From Cloacibacillus sp. (GTDB lineage: Bacteria > Synergistota > Synergistia > Synergistales > Synergistaceae): DNA of 17,825 nt. Location of the stretch: NCBI RefSeq assembly GCF_020860125.1, contig NZ_JAJBUX010000090.1, forward strand, positions 1 to 17,825, given 5' to 3'. Shown here piece after piece: positions 7,542 through 13,931 of this stretch; the stretch's first letter is position 1, and each line of letters begins with the position of its first letter. The position numbers and the translations under genes were made by a program. The notes beneath the pieces are model-generated. The model saw only the letters and a program-made list of their open reading frames with translations. It ran no database searches and was not told where the DNA came from.

Positions 7542-8214
7542 AGATGGAATCTCCTTTCAATACCAGCATATCAACAAGAACACCTTGGGTCACAATGTTG
7601 TCATGGTCCAGTTCGCCGACATTCACAACCTCGTCCACCTCGGCGATTACGATCTTTGCCGCAGTCGCCATCGTCGGGTTGAAGTTCTTGTTCGTCCCAG
7701 TGTACGTAAGATTGCCCATCCGGTCGGCCCTGAAGGCCCGCACCAAGGCGACGTCGGCTGTAAGCGGCAGCTCGAGGATATATTTTTTACCATTGACCTC
7801 GATGACCTCTTTCCCCTCTTCGACTACGGTACCGACGCCTGTCGGGGTGAGAAAACCGCCTAGCCCGGCGCCTCCGGCCCTGATCTTTTCCACATATGTC
7901 CCCTGCGGAAAGAGCTCAAGTTCCATCTTTCCCTCATGAAAGAGCCGTCCGGTAGTCTTGTTGAGCCCCACATGGGAGGCGATAACCTTCTTACAGCGCC
8001 CGCCTGCGACAAGTTTTCCCTGTCCGCAGAATTCATAGATCGTGTCGTTGGAAATCAGTGTCAGCTGGTCGGTCCCCTGGTCGTAGAGCGCGTCCGTGAG
8101 AGTATAGGGAATCCCTCCGTAATTGAACCCGCCAACCATGACTGAGTCACCACTCTTTATACATCTGACGGCCTCCTGCGCGGAAACCACAGGTTTGATG
8201 ATTTTTTTAGGCAT
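7525..8214 (-). CDS. 3-oxoacid CoA-transferase, subunit A
   Basis: This 229-residue alpha chain of a class I CoA-transferase (AtoD/ScoA type) has GGFNYGGIP (28-36) and the CoA-binding stretch from QGTYVEKIRAGG to TPTGVGT (about 104-129). The start is chosen at ATG 8214, which overlaps the TRAP permease stop by one base (TGATG); GTG at 8217 directly before it is also in frame. GGAGG lies 9 nt before the ATG and 6 nt before the GTG, so both are possible. Overlap at both ends (permease upstream, B subunit downstream) indicates tight translational coupling and equal output of A and B. With subunit B it would activate a 3-oxoacid as its CoA thioester at the cost of another acyl-CoA rather than ATP. 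Confidence 0.92.
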   Translation of the reverse strand: MPKKIIKPVVSAQEAVRCIKSGDSVMVGGFNYGGIPYTLTDALYDQGTDQLTLISNDTIYEFCGQGKLVAGGRCKKVIASHVGLNKTTGRLFHEGKMELELFPQGTYVEKIRAGGAGLGGFLTPTGVGTVVEEGKEVIEVNGKKYILELPLTADVALVRAFRADRMGNLTYTGTNKNFNPTMATAAKIVIAEVDEVVNVGELDHDNIVTQGVLVDMLVLKGDSIYAART

Positions 8215-10163
8215 CACACGATTCCTCCCTCTCCTGAAAGCCCTTTCTTTTTAAGATTGATCTTCTGCATAATATAAATTGCCGCAATTATCGCGACTCC
8301 GATCAGGTTGCTCGTCAGAGTCGGATATATTATCAAAAATGGAACGCAGAGCAAAAGCAGCCTCTCCACGATATTGAGATCGCTGGCCAAATAACCCTGC
8401 ACCCCGGCAGAGAGTCCCAGAATCCCGATCAGCGCCGTAACACAGCCTATCAATATGTGGAATACATTCCCCTGCAGAAGCAGATAGGGATTGTACACGA
8501 ACATAAAGGGGACGAGAAAACCGGCGGCGGCGGTGACAAGCGCCGTAAAACCAGTCTTGATCGGATTCGATTTGGCGATGCCGGAGGCCGCATAGGTGGC
8601 CAGCGCCACAGGCGGCGTAACATCCGCCAGCACGCCGAAATAGAGACAGAAAAGATGCGCCGACATCATGGGAACTCCCATCTGAGCAAGCGCTGGCGCG
8701 GCCAGAGTAGAGGTAATGATGTACTGCGCCGTAGTGGGCACACCCATCCCCAGGATGATCGAACCGATCATCGTCAGTATCAGCGCCAGCGGGAGGATTC
8801 CGTGCGACAGGCTAAGAACAAACGAGGAAAAGGCCAGCCCCACGCCCGTGATGGCGATAACGCCGATGACGATACCTGAGCAGGCGCAGGCGGCCGCCAC
8901 CTCGATGGCTCCGGTGCCGCCGGAGATCAGCGCCGCGATAATCTTTTTGGGCGTCATCCTGTGCTCTTTGTCACCAAGCCATGAAAAGACTATTATCGCA
9001 ATGATCGACCAGAAGACGGCCATGGTCGGAGAATAGCCCAGCGCGAGAAATACGATCAGCGCCAATATCGGCAGGAGAAGGTGAGCTCCATTGCGCAGAA
9101 CGACCCTGACCTTGGGGATATCCTCTTTATCAAGGCGTGCCATGCGCTTTTTACCGGCGCGGAAATGGACCATCGCCATGATCGATATAAAGTAAAGCGT
9201 TGCCGGTATCGCCGCCGCAACGACGATCTCCCAGTATGAGACGCCAAGGAACTGCGCCATAACGAAGGCCGCCGCTCCCATTACAGGGGGCATTACCTGC
9301 CCTCCTGTCAAGGCGCAGGCAACTATCGCTCCGGCAAATTCTGAATTATAACCAGCCTGCTTCATTAGAGGGATCGTGAACGCGCCGGTGGTGACGGCGT
9401 TGCCGCATGAACTTCCAGATACCGTACCCATCAGGCCGCTCGCGACGACGGCGGCTTTACCGGGACCGCCCTGACTCCTGCCCGCTACCGCGACGGCAAG
9501 GTCTATGAAGAACTGCCCCGCTCCCGACGAACTAAGGAAAGCTCCAAAGAGAATGAACAGGAATATAAATGAGGCAGAGACTCCGAGGGGTACGCCAAAG
9601 ATTCCGTCCGTTCTGAGATAAAGAAATGGAGCCAATTCATCTAAATTGAATCCGCCGTGCGCCAGAATTCCCGGCATATAAGGGCCAAAGATACCGTAAA
9701 GAATAGCGATGATAGCCATTATCGGCAGCGGCCACCCCATCGAGCGGCGTGTGCCCTCAATGACCAGAAAAACCATTATGCAGCCTATGTATATGTCAGA
9801 GGGTATCGCCGATCCCTCGCGCATCGCGATGGCCTCATAATTGTAGAGAATGTTCGCGCATCCAAAGACAAGCGCGCCCGCCAATATCCAGTCAAGCCAC
9901 TCTATCCTTGTCTTCGAGCCTCTCTTCTGAGACATCGGATAACAGAGAAACAGAAGCGATCCCATGAACATCCAGTGCCACGACCGCTGCGTCATAGCGT
10001 CGAATAGGTCGAAAGCCGCGGTGTAGAGGTGGAATATGGAGGCAATTATTGCGATTCCGGCGACCAGGTAATACTGGTATCCAGACAATATCCTCTTTTT
10101 GCTCTCCTCCGGGTCAACAATAATGATTTTATCTTCCTGTACCGTCTCTGTCGGAGGGATCAT
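8214..10163 (-). CDS. TRAP transporter fused permease (4TM + 12TM), TAXI type
   Basis: This 649-residue integral membrane protein has the size of fused DctQM-type TRAP permeases. A short cytoplasmic N-terminus is followed by a small-subunit-like region with several membrane segments (about 28-150). The large-subunit core follows and contains GLMGTVSGSSCGNAVTTGAF and ALTGGQVMPPVMGAAAF, and further on GMGVPTTAQYI with DVTPPVALATYAASG. These two repeated Gly/Ser/Pro-rich segments are typical of the large TRAP subunit and likely line the substrate and Na+ sites. Fused permeases usually go with TAXI binding proteins, and one is encoded directly upstream. It would drive ion-coupled import of an organic acid. 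The ribosome binding site before ATG 10163 is weak, and a hairpin lies upstream, so it is probably made at a lower level than the binding protein. Confidence 0.93.
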   Translation of the reverse strand: MIPPTETVQEDKIIIVDPEESKKRILSGYQYYLVAGIAIIASIFHLYTAAFDLFDAMTQRSWHWMFMGSLLFLCYPMSQKRGSKTRIEWLDWILAGALVFGCANILYNYEAIAMREGSAIPSDIYIGCIMVFLVIEGTRRSMGWPLPIMAIIAILYGIFGPYMPGILAHGGFNLDELAPFLYLRTDGIFGVPLGVSASFIFLFILFGAFLSSSGAGQFFIDLAVAVAGRSQGGPGKAAVVASGLMGTVSGSSCGNAVTTGAFTIPLMKQAGYNSEFAGAIVACALTGGQVMPPVMGAAAFVMAQFLGVSYWEIVVAAAIPATLYFISIMAMVHFRAGKKRMARLDKEDIPKVRVVLRNGAHLLLPILALIVFLALGYSPTMAVFWSIIAIIVFSWLGDKEHRMTPKKIIAALISGGTGAIEVAAACACSGIVIGVIAITGVGLAFSSFVLSLSHGILPLALILTMIGSIILGMGVPTTAQYIITSTLAAPALAQMGVPMMSAHLFCLYFGVLADVTPPVALATYAASGIAKSNPIKTGFTALVTAAAGFLVPFMFVYNPYLLLQGNVFHILIGCVTALIGILGLSAGVQGYLASDLNIVERLLLLCVPFLIIYPTLTSNLIGVAIIAAIYIMQKINLKKKGLSGEGGIV

Positions 10164-10223
10164 CTTTTTGCCTGAGTCGTCAGCTATTCTACTAAACCTC
10201 CTGTAATTGGAAACCTTAAAGGC

Positions 10224-10253
10224 AACACGGGAAGAACTCAGCCTTCCCGTGTT
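10224..10253 (-). promoter_or_regulatory. Intercistronic hairpin between binding protein and permease
   Basis: An 11-bp perfect stem (AACACGGGAAG at 10224-10234 with CTTCCCGTGTT at 10243-10253) has an 8-nt loop in the 108-bp gap between the TAXI gene and the permease. On the minus strand it is followed by GCCTTTAAGG, which is too poor in T for full termination. It probably acts as a partial terminator or an mRNA 3'-end protector, raising binding-protein output over permease. Confidence 0.7.
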
Positions 10254-10271
10254 CCATATGTCCGTTGATGA

Positions 10272-11228
10272 TTATTTCGACTCTACGTTTACGCCCTTTT
10301 CCTTGAAGTATTTGGCCGCTCCCTTGTGGAACGGGATGATGCCTATTCCGGCCTTCTGCGGCGTAAAATCTACCGCCTGCGGCGTAACCTTCATGATATC
10401 TTCTTTTTTCTCAATGAAGATCTTCACCATGTCATAGGCCACCTTCTCCGGAAGCTTATTGTTCACGACGAGGAAATTTCCGTCGGCGACGGTCTTGACG
10501 TCCTGGTCCTGCTTTGTGTACGAACCTTTAGTTATCGTATAGGGCATAAGGAATGGATGTTTCGCCGTGACCTTCGCGATCACATCATCCGGAAGCGGTA
10601 TCAGCACTACATCGCGTACAGCCGCGATCTCCATGACCGCAGAGCCGGGGACCGCAAAGTTGAAGAAGGCGGCGTCGATATTTCCGTCCTTAAGCGCAGT
10701 TACCGCTTCCGGCTGAGAAAGCTGCTGCTTGCGGAGATCCTTGTCGGGATCCATCCCCGCGGCATCAAGTATCATCAGGGAAAGAAGCTGGTCACCGCCG
10801 CCCTGTGCTCCGAGCGAGACCTTTTTACCCTTGATGTCAGAGAACTTTTTGATCCCTGTTCTGGTCGTAGTTACCAAATGCTGCGGAGCGGCATACATAT
10901 GCATCAGCGTCAAAAGCGGCAGTTTACCGTCATCTTTGAAAGCTTCCGTTCCCGTGTACGCCTGATACAGCGTTGAGCCCATCGTCATTCCTATCTGAGC
11001 CTTGTTTGAAGCCACCAGGCGGCAGTTCTCCTTCGAGGCCGCCGTTGAACGCGAAGTCGCTTTGATATCGACATTACCCTTGGTAAGAAGCTCCGCCATC
11101 ACTCCGCCCAGCGGATAATAGGTGCCCCCGACTCCTCCTGAACCGATCGTCACAAATGTCGTGGCGAAGGCCGCTGAGGCAAACAGCGCCAAAATAACCA
11201 TACTTATTAAAACTCTGCTCTTCTTCAT
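10272..11228 (-). CDS. TAXI family TRAP transporter solute-binding protein
   Basis: The 318-residue secreted protein begins with a clear signal peptide: positive MKKSR, a hydrophobic core, and an AFA cleavage site near residue 22. The mature N-terminus has the TAXI hallmark IGSGGVGGTYYPLGG (28-42), which forms part of the ligand pocket in TAXI proteins. The motif LGAQGGGDQLLSLMIL and a domain with a central KDGNIDAAFFNFAVPG segment follow the family pattern. It would capture a substrate outside the membrane and deliver it to the fused permease encoded next. Known TAXI ligands include glutamate-like and other organic acids; the ligand here cannot be read. GGAGGGAG precedes the ATG at 11228. 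It is encoded just after the aminotransferase and before the permease, as expected for an uptake and degradation unit. Confidence 0.93.
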   Translation of the reverse strand: MKKSRVLISMVILALFASAAFATTFVTIGSGGVGGTYYPLGGVMAELLTKGNVDIKATSRSTAASKENCRLVASNKAQIGMTMGSTLYQAYTGTEAFKDDGKLPLLTLMHMYAAPQHLVTTTRTGIKKFSDIKGKKVSLGAQGGGDQLLSLMILDAAGMDPDKDLRKQQLSQPEAVTALKDGNIDAAFFNFAVPGSAVMEIAAVRDVVLIPLPDDVIAKVTAKHPFLMPYTITKGSYTKQDQDVKTVADGNFLVVNNKLPEKVAYDMVKIFIEKKEDIMKVTPQAVDFTPQKAGIGIIPFHKGAAKYFKEKGVNVESK

Positions 11229-11295
11229 GCTGCAATCTCCCTCCTAAATTAGAAAATCCTCTTTTATGGCCTTTACAGAGGTGTGAACACGCTAC

Positions 11296-12636
11296 TTACT
11301 TTACAAGAGCCGCTTCCGCTCTCTTGATCCCATTTTTCAGCTTTTCCAGAAGTTCTTTCACCTGAATTTCCGTGATAATCAGCGGCGGCGCCGTCATAAA
11401 GTTGTCTCCGCTGGTTCCTCTTATCTGTCCGCCGCCGGGATAAATGATGAGCCCCTCTTCGATGCAGGCTTTCGTAACCACATTTGCCGCCGCCGTCTTT
11501 TTATCAAACGGCTCCCTCGACGCCTTGTCTTTCACGACCTCAAAACCCCACATCAGCCCTTTGCCGCGGACCTCGCCAATTATGGCGCTCTCTTCACCGA
11601 TCTTTTTAAGCCCTGCGCCCAGAAGTTCGCCCATCTTCGCGGCATTCTCCACAACGCCATGCTCCTTCATATATTTAAAGACGGCGGCCACAGCGGCGGC
11701 GCTCATTGGGTTGCCGTTGTACGTATGGCCGTGCATGAAAGCGCCGCTGCCGTCTTTGATCGCCTCTACGATGTTATTTCTGGCGATAATGCCGCCCGTC
11801 GGCACATAACCGGCCGCCATGCCCTTTGCGGTGGCGATGATGTCAGGTACGACATCCCAGTGGTCCACGCAGAAGTTCTTACCGGTACGCCCACAGCCCG
11901 TCATTACTTCGTCCGCAATTAGGAGGATGTCGTACCTGTCACATATATCCCGTACCATAGGCCAGTACTCGTCGGGAGGGACCACGGCGCCGACGGTTGA
12001 ACCAACGATCGGCTCCGCGATAAACGATGATATATACTGCGGACCGATTATCTGGATCATCTCTTCCAGAGCCCGGGCGCAAAGCAGCCCGCATTGGGGA
12101 TATTGCTTATGAAAATGGCAGCGATAACAATACGTAGAGGGGATCTTCGGCGATTCGGCGAACAACGGGGAAAATACGCGGCGGCGGGCCATTGACCCGG
12201 CCACGGCCATCGTGCCGATCGTACTGCCGTGATATGAATTCCATCTGCCGATGGTAATATGTTTGCTGCTGCCGGCGCCGTCACGCTCAACATAATATTG
12301 CCGTGCCAGTTTTAAGGCCGTCTCAACGGCTTCGCTGCCGCCGCTGACAAACCAGACGTTGTCAAGATCGCCGGGAGCCGTCTCAGCAATGGCCGCCGCG
12401 GCCTCTTCCACTATATCGACATGCCAGCGCGACGGGTGGGCAAACTCCAGCCTGCCAAATTGTTTCTCTACCGCCGTTACGATATCTTTGTTGCAATGTC
12501 CTAAATTCGAGATAAGCGCACCGCTGCAGCCATCCAGATACCTTTTACCCTGTTTATCATAGATATAGATACCTTCACCGTAGTCTGCCTCTAAATAATT
12601 AGTCTTAAAACTTCTTGGAAATAAATGCTGCTGCAT
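11296..12636 (-). CDS. Class III PLP-dependent aminotransferase
   Basis: This 446-residue protein has the fold-type I class III (omega/beta-amino acid) pattern. SGGSEAVETALK at 98-109 binds the PLP phosphate. Y135-H136 stack on the cofactor. The conserved Asp is D242 in IADEVMTGCGRTG, and the Schiff-base lysine is K271 in ATAKGMAAGY. A cysteine set C170-x2-C173-x8-C182-x3-C186 sits between the large-domain motifs; from memory, related class III enzymes carry a similar set, possibly for metal. These enzymes transfer an amino group from beta- or omega-amino acids to pyruvate or 2-oxoglutarate. As first gene of a unit ending in 3-oxoacid CoA-transferase and thiolase, a beta-amino acid substrate is the simplest fit (inference). 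AGGAGGGG lies close before ATG 12636. The upstream palindromes suggest control by the divergent RpiR regulator. Confidence 0.92.
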   Translation of the reverse strand: MQQHLFPRSFKTNYLEADYGEGIYIYDKQGKRYLDGCSGALISNLGHCNKDIVTAVEKQFGRLEFAHPSRWHVDIVEEAAAAIAETAPGDLDNVWFVSGGSEAVETALKLARQYYVERDGAGSSKHITIGRWNSYHGSTIGTMAVAGSMARRRVFSPLFAESPKIPSTYCYRCHFHKQYPQCGLLCARALEEMIQIIGPQYISSFIAEPIVGSTVGAVVPPDEYWPMVRDICDRYDILLIADEVMTGCGRTGKNFCVDHWDVVPDIIATAKGMAAGYVPTGGIIARNNIVEAIKDGSGAFMHGHTYNGNPMSAAAVAAVFKYMKEHGVVENAAKMGELLGAGLKKIGEESAIIGEVRGKGLMWGFEVVKDKASREPFDKKTAAANVVTKACIEEGLIIYPGGGQIRGTSGDNFMTAPPLIITEIQVKELLEKLKNGIKRAEAALVK

Positions 12637-12662
12637 AAAATCCCCTCCTTTGTATAATCTAT

Positions 12663-12678
12663 TGAAGGAAATACTTCA
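12663..12678. promoter_or_regulatory. Second, imperfect operator-like site
   Basis: TGAAGGAAATACTTCA differs at two positions from the core of the large palindrome (TGAAGGAATTCCTTCA) and keeps the TGAAG-N6-CTTCA half-sites. The two centres are 51 bp apart, close to five helical turns, so two regulator dimers would lie on the same DNA face. It is about 26 bp upstream of the aminotransferase start codon, well placed to block transcription. Confidence 0.6.
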
Positions 12679-12701
12679 TTTATTCACCAATATAATTATA
12701 T

Positions 12702-12741
12702 TTATAAATTATATGAAGGAATTCCTTCATATAATTTATAA
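12702..12741. promoter_or_regulatory. Perfect 40-bp palindrome, probable RpiR-family operator
   Basis: The two 20-bp halves 12702-12721 and 12722-12741 are exact reverse complements with no spacer. The GC-containing core is TGAAGGAATTCCTTCA (12714-12729), flanked by AT-rich arms. It lies between the divergent aminotransferase and RpiR genes, about 65 bp and 100 bp from their starts. TATAAT-like sequences inside the arms could be part of promoters in either direction, but I cannot fix one. The core fits the general GAA...TTC symmetry expected of dimeric regulators; the assignment to this RpiR protein is by position. Confidence 0.75.
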
Positions 12742-12840
12742 GTCTTCTGAGCTATTTTGTCAATACAAACACATTAAACTTTCCTAGCACAAGCCAATAT
12801 ATATGTGTACAATTATCAATAAATAAATTATTAATGGCGG

Positions 12841-13689
12841 GTGGACAAATTGAGCTGGCAAAAAATAATGGAGCATCTTGAAACGTTGCCTTCGGCGCAG
12901 AAAAATATCGCTTCCTATATGCTTTCAAATAAGGAAAAATCTATCTTCATGACAGCTGCGGAGCTTGGATATAACGCCGGTTCCAGCGAAGCCTCCGCCA
13001 TTCGTTTGGCGTCCACTCTCGGGTACGCGAATTTCCCCGACTTTATCAAATCGTTACAGTTGGAGGCGCAAAGTCAGCTCTCCACCATCGGACGCCTTCA
13101 GCTCCATAAACTGCTTCCAGACGAGGGCGGCTATGTCGCCGGTGTAATAGCGCGTGACCTTGAACTGGCAAAATATTATCTGAAGGCCAATGGAGACAAC
13201 GACAAAGCCCTCAAACTGCTGGCCGCAGAGATATGTGAGGCGGGAGCCGTATATCTGATAGGACTGCGAAGCATTCGCTGCCTGGTACAGTATATGGAAT
13301 ATTACCTGTCATGGTTTTTCCCTAAAATTTTCATTCCCTCGTATGAGAATCTTGGCAACTATCTTACCGCGGCTCCTAAGAACAGTTTAACTCTAGGCAT
13401 AAGTTTTCCGCGTTATACAAGACAGACTGTGGAATGCATCGCCTTCGCAAAAAGCAACGGATTCAAAACGGCGGCAATAACCGATTCCATGAACAGCCCT
13501 CTCGCACGGGAGGCCGATATGGCCGTCGTCGCGCCATGCTCGCACATCGCGCATATAGATTCCTTATTGATACCAACCGGTCTGATAAACGCCCTGCTCA
13601 TACAGGTGGCGGAATATATGGGGCCCACGGCCCTTCGCCGTCTGGGAGAGCTGGAGGAGATCTGGGAAAAGAGAGATATCTACTGCTGA
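12841..13689 (+). CDS. MurR/RpiR family transcriptional regulator
   Basis: This 282-residue protein has an N-terminal RpiR helix-turn-helix domain (about 5-75, with SEASAIRLASTLGYANFPDF at 49-68 as recognition region) and a C-terminal SIS domain (about 115-265). In typical members the SIS loop reads S-x-S-G-x-T and binds a sugar phosphate. Here it is ISFPRYTRQT, without the SG pair, so the effector is probably not a sugar phosphate. The start is uncertain: GTG 12841 has only GGCGG next to it, TTG 12850 has GGTGG five bases upstream, and the first in-frame ATG is at 12868. It is divergent from the aminotransferase operon with the palindromes between, the classic layout of a local regulator that probably also controls itself. 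Whether it represses or activates cannot be read. Confidence 0.9.
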   Translation: MDKLSWQKIMEHLETLPSAQKNIASYMLSNKEKSIFMTAAELGYNAGSSEASAIRLASTLGYANFPDFIKSLQLEAQSQLSTIGRLQLHKLLPDEGGYVAGVIARDLELAKYYLKANGDNDKALKLLAAEICEAGAVYLIGLRSIRCLVQYMEYYLSWFFPKIFIPSYENLGNYLTAAPKNSLTLGISFPRYTRQTVECIAFAKSNGFKTAAITDSMNSPLAREADMAVVAPCSHIAHIDSLLIPTGLINALLIQVAEYMGPTALRRLGELEEIWEKRDIYC

Positions 13690-13692
13690 CAG

Positions 13693-13785
13693 TAAATCAG
13701 AGTCAATAAGCATGATTTAGCGGCAGAGAGATAACAATAAACAGCAATCTGCCATTTAGCCTATCGAAGATAAATCGCTGTTTAT
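13693..13785. repeat. Short inverted repeats downstream of the regulator
   Basis: Two inverted pairs follow the regulator stop: TAAATCA (13693-13699) with TGATTTA (13713-13719), and ATAAACAGC (13737-13745) with GCTGTTTAT (13777-13785). They use the same TAAATC and TAAAC words as the larger repeats next to them, so the whole 13690-13931 stretch looks built from one repeated element. No coding sequence is evident. Confidence 0.55.
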
Positions 13786-13816
13786 CATTGCCCCATCGGA
13801 GATAAATCGGCGTTTA
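13763..13816 (+). repeat. Direct repeat pair, 22-bp units with 32-bp period
   Basis: Units 13763-13784 and 13795-13816 match at 19 of 22 positions. Each holds the 14-bp word TAAAT-CG-NN-GTTTA (TAAATCGCTGTTTA and TAAATCGGCGTTTA). Related copies occur at 13918-13931 (inverted, exact to the second) and 17706-17719, so the word flanks nifJ at both ends. Confidence 0.7.
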
Positions 13817-13833
13817 GAAGTGCGAGTTGCTAA

Positions 13834-13900
13834 ATAAAATGGGGGCTCCGATACCGGAACCGTATCTTCATACGGTGAGGATTCGGGGCCCCCGTTTTAT
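13834..13900. terminator. Two-tier hairpin, bidirectional terminator between rpiR-like gene and nifJ
   Basis: The outer stem pairs 13834-13851 with 13883-13900 (18 bp with two G-T pairs, GC-rich core GGGGGCTCCGA). The inner hairpin pairs ACCGTAT (13859-13865) with ATACGGT (13870-13876) over a 4-nt loop. On the minus strand ATTTTATTTA follows the GC core, a good signal for nifJ, whose stop is at 13929. On the plus strand GTTTTAT follows, so it can also stop regulator transcripts. Confidence 0.8.
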
Positions 13901-13917
13901 GACGCAAATCGTGCTTA

Positions 13918-13931
13918 TAAACGCCGATTTA
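13918..13931 (-). repeat. Inverted copy of the 14-bp repeat, overlapping the nifJ stop
   Basis: TAAACGCCGATTTA is the exact reverse complement of 13803-13816. The pair brackets the two-tier terminator hairpin, and this copy supplies the nifJ stop codon (TAA, read at 13931-13929). Confidence 0.7.

Noticed and set aside
5670..12636. Lysine fermentation (kam/kdd/kce) operon
   Set aside because: CoA-transferase and thiolase are shared with that pathway, but aminomutase, 3,5-diaminohexanoate dehydrogenase and the cleavage enzyme are absent here.
13690..13931. CRISPR array
   Set aside because: The repeats are only two direct copies with mismatches and a 10-bp gap, with inverted copies nearby and no cas genes.
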